A DNA stretch of 64,000 nucleotides from Nostoc sp. FACHB-892 (GCF_014698795.1 NZ_JACJTR010000012.1:62001-126000), one strand, 5' to 3'; positions 1-9,993 are shown, counted from the first letter of the stretch. Notes: generated by a model from the letters alone, not told the origin. Numbers and translations: made by a program.

Positions 1-693
1 CAATCCCAGCTTTTTCCAATTTATTGCCCTTGTCATTACAGAGCGAAATAAGTTTTGCACTTCTTCTAAAACCAGGGGAATAAAGCGCAAGGACAAGGTT
101 AAAGTTAAAGCAATTTCGGTGACAGGCCACTTGAAGCGTCGCAGGGGTTGCATCAGGCTTTCTATACCAGATGTAATTTCTTCTGGCGCGGTTGTCAGCA
201 GATACAGGTTTGTGCTGTAAATTACGGTAAATATAATTGTACTCAGACGTACAGCTAAATCCAAGGAGCGGCGAGTTACTTTGACTGGGCCTTTGTGAAA
301 TAGCACGTAGCTATATTTGTTATTACTTGCTGGCTCTTGAACAATATTATTTGAGTTTGCTGGCTGGGTTAATATTTGTTCATTAGCTGGGAGGCGTGGC
401 TGATAATCTACTCCCATTGCATCAGGGCTGATAGCTCCGATCGCTAAGACAAAAAATGATAGCATTAATAGCCAACCCATTTGCTGCTGCCATACTCGTC
501 GGGGAATCCTAGCAATCAAGGTGGCAAGAATCAATACCACTACCAGCAGCACCCGCCAATAGTTGTTAGCTAAAACATAGCTTGTTAAAAAGCTCATCAA
601 CCAGGCGAACTTGACTCGCGGGTCGATTTTATGCAGCCAAGTTTGGGGTTGTTCTAAATAAAGTCCAAGTGGCAGCGATCGCAATAAATCCAT
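1..693 (-). CDS. ECF transporter T component (CbiQ/EcfT family), 3' part outside window
   Basis: The frame is open from an ATG at 693 to the window edge, giving 231 residues without a stop, so the C-terminus is missing. The N-terminus (MDLLRSLPLGLYLE, then a THKIDPR-like stretch, here WLHKIDPRVKFAW) and several hydrophobic segments at about residues 30-60 and 75-95 match the membrane T component of energy-coupling factor vitamin/metal importers, which joins two ATPases to a substrate-binding S protein. A family-typical region follows (ITSGIESLMQPLR, then LRFIPLVLEEV). Residues about 100-125 are a Gln/Asn-rich insert. It lies downstream of der on the same strand, 244 bases away. The substrate cannot be inferred. 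Confidence 0.8.
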   Translation of the reverse strand, partial: MDLLRSLPLGLYLEQPQTWLHKIDPRVKFAWLMSFLTSYVLANNYWRVLLVVVLILATLIARIPRRVWQQQMGWLLMLSFFVLAIGAISPDAMGVDYQPRLPANEQILTQPANSNNIVQEPASNNKYSYVLFHKGPVKVTRRSLDLAVRLSTIIFTVIYSTNLYLLTTAPEEITSGIESLMQPLRRFKWPVTEIALTLTLSLRFIPLVLEEVQNLFRSVMTRAINWKKLGL

Positions 694-911
694 TTGAAAG
701 TTAAGAGTTAGGGGTTACGAGTTTTGGCTTGAAAAGGACTTACATATTGAAAAGCATCTGTCTAACCTACTATGTTGACATAGGCTTAAAAAAGGGCTTG
801 GGGGATCTCTTCTGCGTAAGTCCTATTTAACTCATAACTTTTACCTTCTGCCGCTATCAAACTCAAGTCGATAGGGTTCTATAATTAGCAATTTTGGCTT
901 TAACTCATAAC

Positions 912-931
912 AGACGCGATTAATCGCGTCT
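912..931. repeat. 20-bp perfect palindrome of the dispersed AGACGCGATT type
   Basis: AGACGCGATTAATCGCGTCT is a perfect palindrome just past the der stop codon. It resembles the short dispersed palindromes of Nostocales intergenic DNA and could fold as a terminator-like hairpin at the der 3' end, though no long T-run follows. Confidence 0.6.
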
Positions 932-937
932 CTACTC

Positions 938-2308
938 CTAACTTATTTTGACGCGAGTTGCTCGATTAACATTGCCAATTTCGGCATCACGGACTTTTTT
1001 GCTCCGCCATAGCAAAATAATTGGCGTGCCTTTAAATCCTAGTTGTTGCCGGAATTGGCGTTCAATGTAGCGGCGGTAGTTGTCGTTGAATCGTTTGGAA
1101 TCATTGACAAATAGTGCGATCGTTGGTGGTTGGCTACTTACTTGTGTTCCATAGTAAATCTTGCCCTGACGGCCACCACGGGATGCTGGCGGTGAATGCC
1201 AACTCACAGCGTCTGTTAAGACTTCGTTAATAACTGATGTACTGACACGGCGTTTGTGTGATTCAGCCGCAGTTTTCACCAATTCGAGAATCTTTTCTAC
1301 CCGTTGCCCTGACAAGGCACTCACAAAAATTGTTTCTGCCCATTCGGTAAAATGTAACCGTGATTGCAGAGTTTTTTCATAGTCGTAGATTGTGTAAGAG
1401 TCTTTTTCGACAGCATCCCACTTATTAACGACGATGATGCAAGCTCGACCTTCTTCGATAATCCGCCCAGCTAATTTTTGGTCTTGCTCAGTGACTCCAT
1501 CTACGGCATCTAGTACTAATAAAACCACGTCAGCACGGCGAATCGCTTTGAAAGCACGGTTAATACTAAAGAATTCTGTGCCGTATTCTATGTGTTTCTT
1601 TTTGCGAATACCGGCAGTGTCAATCAAACGGTAGGTTTGTCCTTCCCGTTCAATGACGGTATCAATAGCATCGCGGGTTGTGCCAGAAATTGGGCTGACA
1701 ATTGCCCTTTCTTCCCCGACAAAAGAATTCAGTAAGCTCGATTTACCGACATTCGGCCGTCCCACAATTGCTACTTTGATTTCATTAGTTTCTGGGATGT
1801 CTTCAACAGCAGGGATGTGGTTAACTAACTCGTCGAGTAACTCTCCTGTGCCACTGCCATGAATTGCGGAGATGGGGTAAGGTTCGCCCAATCCCAATTC
1901 CCAAAACTCGGCAGCTTGCATTAAGCCTTGTTCTGGAGATTCACATTTATTTACAGCCAGTAGAACGGGTACGGTTTGTTGGCGCATCCATTCGGCGATT
2001 TCTAAATCTGCCGATGTGGGGCCTGTTTGACCATCTACGACAAAAATAGCGCTACATGCTTCTGCAAGGGCTGTCATTGCCTGTTGGCGAATCAGTGGCA
2101 AAAATTCGGTATCATCATTAAAAACTAAACCACCAGTGTCTACCACCAAAAATTCACGACCATTCCAGAAAGCTGGTAGATAAGTGCGATCGCGTGTCAC
2201 TCCCGGTTCATCATGGACAATCGCCGTTTGTTCCCCGGCGAGTCGATTAACCAGGGTGGATTTGCCCACATTTGGGCGTCCGATAATTGCAACAATTGGC
2301 AGTGCCAT
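938..2308 (-). CDS. der: ribosome biogenesis GTPase Der (EngA)
   Basis: Der is a double-GTPase needed for maturation of the 50S ribosomal subunit. Two complete G domains are visible. The first has a P-loop GRPNVGKST at residue 11, DTGG and NKCE. The second has GRPNVGKSS near residue 184, DTAGIRKK and NKWD. A KH-like C-terminal domain follows, ending in a basic tail. The 456-residue length fits cyanobacterial Der. The ATG at 2308 gives the conserved start [18 protein letters not shown]. Its neighbour on the same strand is the ECF T-component gene, a common cyanobacterial pairing. Nothing is missing. Confidence 0.97.
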   Translation of the reverse strand: MALPIVAIIGRPNVGKSTLVNRLAGEQTAIVHDEPGVTRDRTYLPAFWNGREFLVVDTGGLVFNDDTEFLPLIRQQAMTALAEACSAIFVVDGQTGPTSADLEIAEWMRQQTVPVLLAVNKCESPEQGLMQAAEFWELGLGEPYPISAIHGSGTGELLDELVNHIPAVEDIPETNEIKVAIVGRPNVGKSSLLNSFVGEERAIVSPISGTTRDAIDTVIEREGQTYRLIDTAGIRKKKHIEYGTEFFSINRAFKAIRRADVVLLVLDAVDGVTEQDQKLAGRIIEEGRACIIVVNKWDAVEKDSYTIYDYEKTLQSRLHFTEWAETIFVSALSGQRVEKILELVKTAAESHKRRVSTSVINEVLTDAVSWHSPPASRGGRQGKIYYGTQVSSQPPTIALFVNDSKRFNDNYRRYIERQFRQQLGFKGTPIILLWRSKKVRDAEIGNVNRATRVKIS

Positions 2309-2412
2309 AAAACCAGGGTAAGTGAGAGACGTAGTATATCACGTACTTACATTTTACTCGCTTTAAACTAGAAGTTTTAATAACTTTCTAATCATCTGAG
2401 GCGATGTCAAAG

Positions 2413-2503
2413 AAACCTCTCCCTGGTTTTACTACGTAAAACCGTCCCTCTCCGAATCTGAGAGGGAAAGACTTGAACTTTAGTTCAAGGCAGGGAGAGG
2501 TTT
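2413..2503. repeat. Cloverleaf-like dispersed repeat (outer stem enclosing three hairpins)
   Basis: A 13-bp perfect outer inverted repeat (AAACCTCTCCCTG at 2413-2425, complement at 2491-2503) encloses three consecutive perfect hairpins: GGTTTTAC/GTAAAACC (2425-2432/2436-2443), TCCCTCTC/GAGAGGGA (2445-2452/2460-2467) and CTTGAAC/GTTCAAG (2472-2478/2483-2489). It looks like a small non-coding repeat element. No anticodon-like loop or CCA end suggests a tRNA. Confidence 0.7.
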
Positions 2504-2530
2504 ATTGAACTCACATTAATTTAAAAAATA

Positions 2531-2557
2531 AAAAAGGTAGGATTTCCTACCTTTTAC
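2531..2557 (-). terminator. Intrinsic terminator after the M50 protease gene
   Basis: AAAAGGTAGGA and its complement TCCTACCTTTT (2532-2542/2545-2555) form an 11-bp stem. On the minus strand the stem is followed by a T-rich tract, about 90 bases downstream of the protease stop codon. On the + strand it is followed by ACCCAAAAAA, so termination there is less likely. Confidence 0.7.
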
Positions 2558-2648
2558 CCAAAAAAAGCATTTTGTAACCAAATACCAAATTAAATATCAC
2601 ACAAGCTTTTGACGAATCTATTGCAAAGCTATGACGAAGCTATGAAGT

Positions 2649-3845
2649 TTAATTTATGATTGACTTCGCTATTGCTCCCAGTTGCAACCCAGGCGGATAG
2701 CTACCTTCTTCTTTGGCCCGCTTAATTTCATCATCTGCTACCCGCAAATTTAACTTTTGTACCAACGCCCGTACAATATCTCCCCGGTCAATTACACCAG
2801 CTACAGCGCCAGCCGGAGAAAGGACTGTAATTCGAGGTAACTGCTCATTTTCCAGTTTGTTAATTACCTCAGCTATCGTTGTAGCTTCAGAAACAGTCGG
2901 TATTTCTGTTAAGGGATGCACAATTCTGTGTAAGGTTTGGGTTTCCCATTCACTTCTTTGGGTTAAACGAAAATCGTCAATGGAAACTAGACCCCGGTAA
3001 CGTCCATCAGATGCAGCAAAATAAATCTGTGAGGGAACGGTTTCCAACAGGTATAAATCGGCAAACGATCGCAATGTCTGATCAGCATCAATTACTCGAA
3101 AGTCACGAGTCATCGCATCAGCCGCCACAACTTTGAGTAGGCTTTCTTGCAACGTAGTCATGTTGTCATAGGTGTTAGCGTTGCGGACAGCAAACCAACC
3201 TAACAGCGCAATCCACAAACCAGCTACTAACTCCCTGGTCACAAAATCTACAACAAATCCTAAAGCGATCGCACTGTAACCCAAAATTTGCCCAGCCTTT
3301 GCAGCCCAGTGTACGGCTTGAAAACGATTACCTGTTATTTGCCATAGTGCTGCTTTTAACACTTGCCCTCCATCTAGAGGTAAGCCTGGAATCATGTTAA
3401 ATAGAGCCACCACCAAGTTAATTCTCGCCAAATCTCCGACCATGACACTGAGTGGACTAGTATCAGGTATCACAATGCTTCCTAGACTTAGCAGGAAAAA
3501 TAGTCCGATACTTACCAAAGGCCCAGCGATCGCTACTTGAAAGGCTTTGCCCGGAGTTTTAGATTCTTCTTCAATAGCAGCAATTCCGCCAAACAGAAAT
3601 AGGGTAATTGAATTAACTTTAATGCCTTGCGATCGGGCTACCAAACTGTGACCCAACTCATGTAGCAACACTGAACCAAATAGCAACAGTGCCATAACTA
3701 TTCCAGCACTCCAAGCTATAACAGGCCCCCATTCCTGATAAGCTACCCCAAAGTTGAGAGTTGCCAACCCTAAAATCACAAACCATAACGGGTCTAAAAA
3801 CAGGGGAATTCCAAATAAAGACCCAATTTTCCAATTTGTTTGCAT
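2649..3845 (-). CDS. Site-2 protease-like M50 zinc metalloprotease with CBS domain pair
   Basis: This is an intramembrane zinc protease of the S2P/SpoIVFB type. Residues 1-210 carry several transmembrane segments with the metal motif HELGH at about residue 63 and the second motif PLDGGQ at about 156, which supplies the third zinc ligand. Residues about 235-375 form two CBS motifs (VVAADAMTRDFRVIDADQT, then VIDRGDIVRAL), a likely ligand-sensing regulatory module. The ATG at 3845 has AGGA eight bases upstream. Such proteins usually cleave membrane-anchored anti-sigma or transcription factors, but no substrate gene is adjacent. Length (398 aa) is typical for the CBS-containing subgroup. Confidence 0.9.
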   Translation of the reverse strand: MQTNWKIGSLFGIPLFLDPLWFVILGLATLNFGVAYQEWGPVIAWSAGIVMALLLFGSVLLHELGHSLVARSQGIKVNSITLFLFGGIAAIEEESKTPGKAFQVAIAGPLVSIGLFFLLSLGSIVIPDTSPLSVMVGDLARINLVVALFNMIPGLPLDGGQVLKAALWQITGNRFQAVHWAAKAGQILGYSAIALGFVVDFVTRELVAGLWIALLGWFAVRNANTYDNMTTLQESLLKVVAADAMTRDFRVIDADQTLRSFADLYLLETVPSQIYFAASDGRYRGLVSIDDFRLTQRSEWETQTLHRIVHPLTEIPTVSEATTIAEVINKLENEQLPRITVLSPAGAVAGVIDRGDIVRALVQKLNLRVADDEIKRAKEEGSYPPGLQLGAIAKSIIN

Positions 3846-4005
3846 TACATTGTCCTAAAACTAGATATCGCCAATAGTTCCTCTACTGCAATATTTGCGT
3901 ATATCCTTATACATATATTTCTGAGCATCAATTCGGTAATGCCGAGTTACAAGATGCTCTTATTTCTAGAATAGACAATTAGTGCCTGTGAGCAAAACTC
4001 TGAAG

Positions 4006-4100
4006 TGGGGGATTGGGCATTGGGCATTGGGCATTGGTTATTCTCCTGCTTCCCCTGCCCCTGCTCCTTGCCCCCTACCCCTTGCTTCTTCTCCCCCTGC
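4006..4100. repeat. Tandem GGGCATTG-type low-complexity repeat
   Basis: GGGCATTGGGCATTGG-type repeats are followed by a pyrimidine-rich CCCCTGCCCCTG tract. The same family occurs near 39016-39074, near 48910 and inside the kinase gene at 63634-63783. Confidence 0.7.
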
Positions 4101-4134
4101 CCGTCGTCTTGAGTGTGTTAGATAGAAATCAAAT

Positions 4135-4413
4135 TTAGATAACGCCGAGATTACTCAATCCTAAAACGGTACCAGTACCGATTAGGTGACCAGCACTCAT
4201 TGCAGCGAGGAATGTAGCGGCACTAGGATTATTGAACAGCGAGGGAAAGGGCAAAGGCATCTTAGGGCCAACGTGAGGATAGCGAATTGTCCGAGGAATA
4301 ATCAAAAGACATAATAGACAAATGCCAGTAATAATTCCAGCTTCAGTCAAGCTCCACTCTGTGCCAGTTTTGGGTAAAGTGGCTTGGGCTGCTAATAAAA
4401 TTGATGACATCAT
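4135..4413 (-). CDS. psaK: Photosystem I reaction center subunit PsaK (divergent copy)
   Basis: PsaK is a two-helix peripheral photosystem I subunit that helps bind antenna chlorophyll and, in cyanobacteria, phycobilisomes. From the ATG at 4413 the protein is 92 aa. It has one hydrophobic segment ([15 protein letters not shown]) and a second ([20 protein letters not shown]) with the family C-terminus LGLSNLGVI. This start is preferred because AGGAGAAAG lies about 9 bases before it; a longer in-frame ATG at 4482 would add 23 residues unlike PsaK. The loop [14 protein letters not shown] is longer than in the neighbouring copy. It is tandem with the psaK at 4685-4939. Confidence 0.88.
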   Translation of the reverse strand: MMSSILLAAQATLPKTGTEWSLTEAGIITGICLLCLLIIPRTIRYPHVGPKMPLPFPSLFNNPSAATFLAAMSAGHLIGTGTVLGLSNLGVI

Positions 4414-4684
4414 AGTTCTTTCTCCTGCATGAGTTAACTGAATAAGCTTTACAGAGGGGATTAATCCCGTCTCTAGAGCCATATAAATCCTCCGTTGATG
4501 AAGTAGTTAGAATCGTCCCTCAAGGGGAAGGTTAATCTCTCTCCCCTTAGTTAGACTTACTACACAGAGGCTGGCTGATGCTTATGAGTTTTCTTGCTGG
4601 AGAAAGAACTAAAATCCTTTTTAGGAGTTTTGTATGGATCGCGGCGTTACAAGCAATGCCTTTAGCGCCTTTATCATTGCAAAA

Positions 4685-4939
4685 CTACAGACGACCGATG
4701 TTAGTCAGTCCTAAAACGATGCCAACGCCGATAATATGACCAAAAGCCATTGCTGCAACGAATGTTGGAATACTAATCGGCAGGATGGGGAACTTGGGGC
4801 CAACTAAGGGTTTTTCAATCCTAGTACTTAGCAAAACAATTACTAAGCTACTGATGCTGATGATGATGCCTACTGTAGGATTCCACGCAGGTGTTGTGGG
4901 AACAGTTGGGGCGGCTGCTAGTAAGATAGATGAAATCAA
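4685..4939 (-). CDS. psaK: Photosystem I reaction center subunit PsaK
   Basis: This 84-residue protein has two hydrophobic helices: residues about 22-42 ([20 protein letters not shown]) and the conserved [20 protein letters not shown] with the C-terminal LTNIGRL. Both match cyanobacterial PsaK. The start is TTG at 4939, supported by AGGAG eight bases upstream; no ATG fits. It lies about 270 bases upstream of the second psaK on the same strand and is divergent from trpF. Confidence 0.9.
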   Translation of the reverse strand: MISSILLAAAPTVPTTPAWNPTVGIIISISSLVIVLLSTRIEKPLVGPKFPILPISIPTFVAAMAFGHIIGVGIVLGLTNIGRL

Positions 4940-5061
4940 GCTTTTGTCTCCTAAATCGAAAAGTTAATGTAGACCTACAAAATTATAAAATTACCAAGGC
5001 ACAAAAGTTTTTCGGATAGTTTAGACTTTTTTGATAATTATTTTAAATTTGCTAAATTTCC

Positions 5062-5694
5062 ATGCGCGTTAAAATTTGCGGCATCACTCAGCCACAGCAG
5101 TCTATAGCGATCGCCTCTCTGGGCGCAACGGCACTAGGATTTATTTGTGTGCCAACCTCAACTCGCTATGTAACCACATCCCAAATTCAGGCAGCAGTAG
5201 CAGAACTCCCGGCTAATATTGACACAATTGGTGTTTTTGCCAACGCTAGTATCCCCGAAATCTGTCAGATAGTTGTTGATTCTGGGTTGACTGGTGTCCA
5301 GTTACACGGGGATGAATTACCAGATTTTTGCTACCAATTGCGTCAAGTTTTACCCAATGTCGAAATTATTAAAGCCCTAAGAATTCAGAGTATTGAGCAT
5401 CTTGACACAGCAATTGATTACGTAGACTACGTAGACACTTTATTACTGGATGCCTACCATCCGCAACAACTGGGTGGTACAGGCAAAACCTTAGATTGGA
5501 CAATGCTAGAGCAATTTAATCCCAATTGCCCTTGGTTTTTAGCTGGGGGATTAACAGCAGATAATATTGTGGAAGCTCTAAGTCAGGCTAATCCCAGTGG
5601 CGTTGATTTATCTAGTGGAGTGGAACGCGCACCTGGAAATAAAGATTTAGATAAAGTAGCCAAGTTGTTTGAGAAATTAGGGAGTAGGGAGTAG
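5062..5694 (+). CDS. trpF: Phosphoribosylanthranilate isomerase
   Basis: TrpF catalyses the third committed step of tryptophan synthesis, an Amadori rearrangement to CdRP. The 210-residue (beta/alpha)8 barrel has the N-terminal KICGIT motif with the catalytic Cys at residue 6, VQLHGDE near 100, the catalytic-Asp strand LLLDAY near 129 and the phosphate-binding LAGGLTADN and GVDLSSGVE near the C-terminus. The last residues and the stop codon lie in a GGGAGTA repeat tract that continues past the gene, so the C-terminal tail is repeat-derived. It is monocistronic by context. Confidence 0.96.
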   Translation: MRVKICGITQPQQSIAIASLGATALGFICVPTSTRYVTTSQIQAAVAELPANIDTIGVFANASIPEICQIVVDSGLTGVQLHGDELPDFCYQLRQVLPNVEIIKALRIQSIEHLDTAIDYVDYVDTLLLDAYHPQQLGGTGKTLDWTMLEQFNPNCPWFLAGGLTADNIVEALSQANPSGVDLSSGVERAPGNKDLDKVAKLFEKLGSRE

Positions 5695-5800
5695 GGAGTG
5701 GAGAGTGGGGGAGACAAAGGGACAAGGGGACAAGGGGACAAAACGTGAGAACTTGAAACAAGTCTTTCTCCTTGTCCCCAAGTCCTCTTACCCATGCCCC
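5680..5800. repeat. GGGAGTAGGGAGT / GGGACAAGGGGACAA low-complexity tract
   Basis: Purine-rich short tandem units begin inside the last codons of trpF and run through the gap before folE. They are of the same style as other intergenic tracts in this window. Confidence 0.65.
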
Positions 5801-5812
5801 ATGCCCAATTTC

Positions 5813-6520
5813 TTAAAAGAATGCTGGTTGATGGCGAATCAAGTTAAAAAATTCTTCGCGGGTTTTGTGTTCGTCTTGGAACGCACCAACCATTGCACTA
5901 GTGACAGTCCAAGAGCCTGGTTTTTGAACGCCGCGCATCACCATACACATATGGCTAGCTTCCATCACAACGGCTACCCCTTGAGGTTCCAAAATGGTTT
6001 GGATTGCTTCGGCAATTTGGCGGGTTAATCTCTCCTGCACTTGCAAGCGACGGGAATACATCTCAACAATGCGGGCCAGCTTACTCAGTCCCACAACTTT
6101 TTGGTTGGGGATATAAGCAACGTGCGCTCTACCCATAAATGGCAGCATATGGTGTTCGCACAGACTAAAGAAATTAATATCTCGCACTAGTACCATCTCG
6201 TTATGCCCTTCATCAAAGATGGCATCGTTAACGAGTTCTTCAAGGGATTGGGTGTAGCCACTGGTAAGAAACCGCATTGCCTCAGCCACTCGCTTGGGTG
6301 TTTTGAGGAGTCCTTCGCGTTCGGGGTCTTCGCCGACTCCCAATATTAGTGTCCGCACGGCGTCCTTCATTTCCTCCAGATGTTCCTCTTTTGGGGGGGA
6401 CACATCCGCTTGTCGCCCGTTGTGGGTGTTGCGATCGGGTCTAGGAGTTATGGCTTCTGCCAAATCAGGGATCAGAGGTGATTGAGAGAAATTGGAACCG
6501 TTGGAACTACCGGTAGTCAT
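5813..6520 (-). CDS. folE: GTP cyclohydrolase I
   Basis: FolE converts GTP to 7,8-dihydroneopterin triphosphate, the entry to folate (and cyanobacterial pterin) synthesis. The 235-residue protein has an acidic, low-conservation N-terminus (about 45 aa), then [13 protein letters not shown] and the zinc/active-site segment [20 protein letters not shown] (Cys and His ligands). It also has [22 protein letters not shown] and the C-terminal Cys region [15 protein letters not shown]. All are diagnostic. The ATG at 6520 begins the only good start. It shares strand with the SDR, accA, aar and ado genes upstream. Confidence 0.96.
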   Translation of the reverse strand: MTTGSSNGSNFSQSPLIPDLAEAITPRPDRNTHNGRQADVSPPKEEHLEEMKDAVRTLILGVGEDPEREGLLKTPKRVAEAMRFLTSGYTQSLEELVNDAIFDEGHNEMVLVRDINFFSLCEHHMLPFMGRAHVAYIPNQKVVGLSKLARIVEMYSRRLQVQERLTRQIAEAIQTILEPQGVAVVMEASHMCMVMRGVQKPGSWTVTSAMVGAFQDEHKTREEFFNLIRHQPAFF

Positions 6521-6550
6521 GATTCAATCTTGGTTATGGTTTTGTCATTA

Positions 6551-6622
6551 GTTATGAGTTATGAGTTATGAGTTATGAGTTAAAAATTCTAATTCCTAAC
6601 TCCTAACTACTAACTCCTAACT
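6551..6622. repeat. Heptamer repeat (ATGAGTT)n and complementary (TAACTCC)n block
   Basis: Four tandem ATGAGTT units (6551-6582) are followed by CCTAACTCCTAACTACTAACTCC (split here by context) at about 6595-6620. These are the short tandemly repeated heptamers typical of Nostoc/Anabaena intergenic DNA. Confidence 0.8.
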
Positions 6623-6628
6623 TTGCAA

Positions 6629-7354
6629 TTAGAGTGCGCCAGCACTGGGCATCAGGAGCAATTCATCAATAACTGCCTGTTGTGGTAATAGAACAGTGTG
6701 GAGAATTGACTGAGCCACAATTTCTGGGGTTAACATCTTGGAACGGTCTAAGTTGGCATGGACTGTTTCTGTGTCCCAAAGTTCGGTATTGACTGCGCCA
6801 GGACAAATAGTTGTGACACGAATGCCGTGGGTGCGTTCTTCTTGTGCCAGGGTTTGAGAAAGGGCAATCAAACCAGCTTTGCTGACGCTGTATGCTCCCC
6901 AACCGGGAAAGGGCTGCTTGGCGGCAATTGAGGCAACGTTAATAATTGTGCCTATGCCTCGATCGCGCATTGAAGGCAAAATTCCCACAATGCACTGAAA
7001 CACGCTGGTAAGATTCAAGTCAATTACCTGCTGCCAGCCCTCTAGAGGGATTTCACTCAAAGTAGCTGTATAGGCCATGCCAGCATTGTTTACCAGAATG
7101 TCTATATCACCAAAGTCAAGAGCGATCGCTTGGATCTTTTCTTTTACTTCGGAGATCCGCGCTAAATCTACAGCGTAAGCTTTCGCTTCGACCCCAGTAT
7201 GCTCTACAGCTTCTCTTACCGCCTCCAACTTATGCAAAGAACGGCTGACTAAAGCAACATCTATTCCTGCTTTCGCAAAGGCTAAAGCCGTTGCTTTCCC
7301 AATTCCACTACTTGCCCCAGTAATCAGGGCGCGTCGTTTTTGCTCAACACTCAT
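6629..7354 (-). CDS. Short-chain dehydrogenase/reductase (FabG-like)
   Basis: This NAD(P)-dependent oxidoreductase has a classical SDR fold. It has the cofactor motif TGASSGIG near residue 12, NNAGMA near 87, the active-site Ser region NVASIAA, the catalytic YSVSK, and the PGAVNTELWDT loop. The start at 7354 (MSVEQKRRALITGASSG) has GGGAG 5-6 bases upstream; a longer in-frame start at 7384 lacks this support. The substrate is unknown. Its conserved position between folE and accA beside the alkane genes is seen in other heterocystous cyanobacteria, so a role near fatty acid metabolism is an inference only. Confidence 0.9.
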   Translation of the reverse strand: MSVEQKRRALITGASSGIGKATALAFAKAGIDVALVSRSLHKLEAVREAVEHTGVEAKAYAVDLARISEVKEKIQAIALDFGDIDILVNNAGMAYTATLSEIPLEGWQQVIDLNLTSVFQCIVGILPSMRDRGIGTIINVASIAAKQPFPGWGAYSVSKAGLIALSQTLAQEERTHGIRVTTICPGAVNTELWDTETVHANLDRSKMLTPEIVAQSILHTVLLPQQAVIDELLLMPSAGAL

Positions 7355-7709
7355 GGTGTCTCCCAATTTTTTGGCAGTTCCCAAAGCCTATTACCACCCA
7401 ATTATTTACACTTCTCGGTTTAGATAGATTAAAGGAATCTAAAAATCTGATGATTTCTATTAAACAACTGCTATGATGCAGTGCAATAGTGGCTGTATTT
7501 TGAGTTTTACCAGTGAAGACAACAAATCATCGCCTGGAAAACCATGCCGTACACTCAAATTAGATTACTTAGATAACATAAAACTTACTCAATAAAATTG
7601 AGTAGATTTACCAAACATGGAAATGCCTATGGCTAGATTGTTAAAAATCTTTAAGCACATAGGCAATTATAGCATTGCTGCTCGGCTAATCAATCACTAT
7701 GTAGTGCTG
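7355..7709. other. Intergenic region with two hairpins after accA
   Basis: There is no gene here. TACTCAAT-AAA-ATTGAGTA (7586-7604) and a nested hairpin (TGCCTATG at 7624-7631 with CATAGGCA at 7658-7665, inner AGATT/AATCT) lie downstream of accA on its strand and could end its transcript. The rest is AT-rich upstream DNA of the SDR gene. Confidence 0.5.
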
Positions 7710-8690
7710 TTAGTGGGCAACTTCTGTAAAAACACCAATTTTGCGGAATTTTTCGTAACGCAGTTGACGGCGTTCTGGAGCGGTTAAACGATTGAGTTCG
7801 TCTAAATTTTCCAATAGCACTTGCTTGAGAATGGTAGCGGCTTTTAAAGGATCGGAATGAGCGCCACCGGTGGGTTCAGGCAGTATTTGGTCGATAATTC
7901 CCAACTTTTTCAGGTCGTGGGAAATAATTTTTAGAGCAACAGCTGCTTGGGGAGCCTTAGCAGCATCTTTCCACAAAATAGCGGCACAGGCTTCGGGAGT
8001 AGCGACAGTATAAACTGAGTGTTCAAACATGAGTAGGCGATCGCCTACACCAATACCGAGTGCGCCACCCGAACCGCCTTCACCAATAACTGTGCAGATA
8101 ATTGGTACATCTAAGCAAAACATTTCTCGCAAGTTGTAGGCGATCGCTTCTCCTTGACCTTGGTGTTCTGCTTCTACTCCAGACCAAGCTCCTGGTGTGT
8201 CGATAAAAGTTAGTATTGGCATACTAAACTTGTTGGCGTGTTCCATCAACCGCATTGCTTTGCGGTAGCCACCAGGGTAAGGCATTCCAAAGTTACGAGC
8301 AATATTATCTTTGGTATCACGGCCTTTTTGATGACCCAACATCACCACAGGTTGCCCACTTAGACGACCAACACCACCAACTAAAGCCGGATCGTCACCA
8401 CCACAGCGATCGCCATGCAATTCCATCCATTCATCACTAATAGCCTGAATGTAATCGAGAGTACTGGGGCGACGCGGATGACGAGCGACTTGCAGTCGCT
8501 GAGACGGGGATAGACTACTGAAAATTTCCTCACGCAGTTGCATAGCGCGTGCTTCTAGTTGACGAATTTGACCAGAAACATCGACACCATTTTCTTCTGC
8601 AAGTTGCCGAATTTGATCAATCCGGGTTGCGAGTTCTGCTAAGGGCTTTTCAAAATCTAACAGTAGCGGTTTACGCTCGGTAGTTGCCAT
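7710..8690 (-). CDS. accA: Acetyl-CoA carboxylase carboxyltransferase subunit alpha
   Basis: AccA is one half of the carboxyltransferase that makes malonyl-CoA for fatty acid synthesis, working with AccD. From the ATG at 8690 the protein is 326 aa and begins [17 protein letters not shown], the usual Nostoc start. Conserved stretches include [35 protein letters not shown], the oxyanion-hole region [13 protein letters not shown] and [17 protein letters not shown] 15 bases upstream is a weaker alternative. It sits directly beside the two alkane-synthesis genes, which use the acyl-ACP this enzyme helps supply. Confidence 0.96.
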   Translation of the reverse strand: MATTERKPLLLDFEKPLAELATRIDQIRQLAEENGVDVSGQIRQLEARAMQLREEIFSSLSPSQRLQVARHPRRPSTLDYIQAISDEWMELHGDRCGGDDPALVGGVGRLSGQPVVMLGHQKGRDTKDNIARNFGMPYPGGYRKAMRLMEHANKFSMPILTFIDTPGAWSGVEAEHQGQGEAIAYNLREMFCLDVPIICTVIGEGGSGGALGIGVGDRLLMFEHSVYTVATPEACAAILWKDAAKAPQAAVALKIISHDLKKLGIIDQILPEPTGGAHSDPLKAATILKQVLLENLDELNRLTAPERRQLRYEKFRKIGVFTEVAH

Positions 8691-8726
8691 CGTAGGGGTT
8701 ATCAATTACGAGTTATAGGTTTTTCA

Positions 8727-8843
8727 GAGTGAGGAGTGAGGAGTTAGGAGTGAGGAGTTAGGTATTAAAAGGAGTGTACTGGTGAAAGTTTTTAAATTTT
8801 AACTCTTAAACTTTTAACTCCTAACTTTTAACTCCTAACTCTT
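8727..8843. repeat. Heptamer repeat block (GAGGAGTTAG)n / (AACTCCT)n
   Basis: GAGTGAGGAGTTAG units at 8727-8762 and their complement-like TTTTAACTCCTAAC units at about 8801-8843 flank a short AT-rich spacer and could pair into a long hairpin between accA and aar. Confidence 0.75.
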
Positions 8844-8847
8844 ACAG

Positions 8848-9867
8848 TTAAACCAGCAGTGGTCTAAATCCATGTTTTACTGATACTCGACCAATCTGCT
8901 CCATTTTATCTACGGTAATCTGATTCCGTCCCCACGAAAAGTTCGTGTATAACTTCTCAAATTCCAGCAGCATTGATTCGGCAAAACAAGCAAACAACTG
9001 GCGGGCTGGAACGTCCATATTGACGATTTTCATAATTTTCCAGTCAATATCCAGGGAATGCTCGACAATCCCACCGTTTAATACGTGTACACCAGGATGC
9101 TGAATTTTAGTCCCTAAGTTTTTAGGATAACCTCCATCAATCAACAAACAGGGTTGTTTCAGAGTGGTGGGGTCAATTTCCACGCCTTTGGGCATACTAG
9201 CAACCCAAACCACAACATCGGCTAGGGGTAGTGCTTCTGTCAAACCCATGATTTTCCCTCGCCCTAGTTCGCCTTGCAACTCTTTGAGGCGTTCTTGATC
9301 ACGGGCTATCAGCAGGAGTTCTTGGACATCTGTTTTCGCATCTAGCCAGCGTGTAACTGCACTACCAATATCGCCAGTTGCTCCACATATAGCGACAGTT
9401 GCTGTTGATAAATCAATGCCTAATTGTTTTGACGCTTCTTCCACCTGCTTACAAATAATGTACGCAGTATGCGTGTTTCCTGTGGTGAATCGTTCAAACT
9501 CTAGTTTAATGTTGCGGACTTGGCTAAACTGCTCTAACTTAAAGTTTTCAAAAATAATTGAGGAAAATCCGCCTAAAGCTGTGATGTTAATGCCATGCTT
9601 CTGTGCATGGGCCATGGCGTTGAGGATTTTGCGAGTTGCGGCTTTGATGCGGCGACTCGCTAGCATTTCTGGCAAAAAGCAAGATTCTACATACCTTCCT
9701 TCGATTTGTTGTCCAGTTACACTGGTGACAATAATGCTATCGACAATTTGCGGCGGGGCGCTACACCAAAAGTCTAGCCCTTGATCGGCATATTCTGGGT
9801 ATCCCAATTCTTGAGCTACCGATTGAGCGTGTTCCAAACTAGTCAGATGTCCAATTAGACCAAACAT
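8848..9867 (-). CDS. aar: Long-chain acyl-[acyl-carrier-protein] reductase
   Basis: AAR reduces fatty acyl-ACP to the fatty aldehyde with NADPH, the first step of cyanobacterial alkane synthesis. The 339-aa protein starts [14 protein letters not shown], as in the family. It has the substrate/active-site region [35 protein letters not shown] and a Rossmann motif [14 protein letters not shown] at about 160-175. Cys in WCSAPPQ and in ESCFLPE lie in conserved positions. The gene is 127 bases downstream of the ado coding region (stop at 9994) on the same strand, so the two probably act as one unit. Confidence 0.95.
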   Translation of the reverse strand: MFGLIGHLTSLEHAQSVAQELGYPEYADQGLDFWCSAPPQIVDSIIVTSVTGQQIEGRYVESCFLPEMLASRRIKAATRKILNAMAHAQKHGINITALGGFSSIIFENFKLEQFSQVRNIKLEFERFTTGNTHTAYIICKQVEEASKQLGIDLSTATVAICGATGDIGSAVTRWLDAKTDVQELLLIARDQERLKELQGELGRGKIMGLTEALPLADVVVWVASMPKGVEIDPTTLKQPCLLIDGGYPKNLGTKIQHPGVHVLNGGIVEHSLDIDWKIMKIVNMDVPARQLFACFAESMLLEFEKLYTNFSWGRNQITVDKMEQIGRVSVKHGFRPLLV

Positions 9868-9908
9868 GTAGTGATTATTAGGCTTATGCTGTCTTGAGGC
9901 GTGGAATT

Positions 9909-9985
9909 TAGGAGAGTTAGGAGTTAGGAGTTAGGAGTTCTGAGTTCTGAATTTAAACTACTCAGCACTCAGCACTCGTTACTCG
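9909..9985. repeat. Heptamer repeats between ado and aar
   Basis: GAGTTAG heptamers (9911-9939) followed by TTCTGAG and CTCAGCACTCAGCACTC units fill most of the ado-aar gap. Confidence 0.75.
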
Positions 9986-9993
9986 GCACTTTG

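Larger units (their letters stand above)
2309..2648. other. Intergenic region with a cloverleaf repeat and a terminator
   Basis: There is no gene in this 340-base gap. It holds the presumed der upstream region near 2310-2400, the cloverleaf-like repeat at 2413-2503 and the hairpin terminator at 2531-2557. Confidence 0.7.

Noticed and set aside
2413..2503. Cloverleaf repeat read as a tRNA gene
   Set aside because: Stem lengths, loop sequences and lack of a T-arm GTTC(A/G)A motif do not fit any tRNA.
6551..6622. Possible CRISPR array in the heptamer blocks
   Set aside because: Units are seven bases with no regular unique spacers and no cas genes, so this is a simple tandem repeat.
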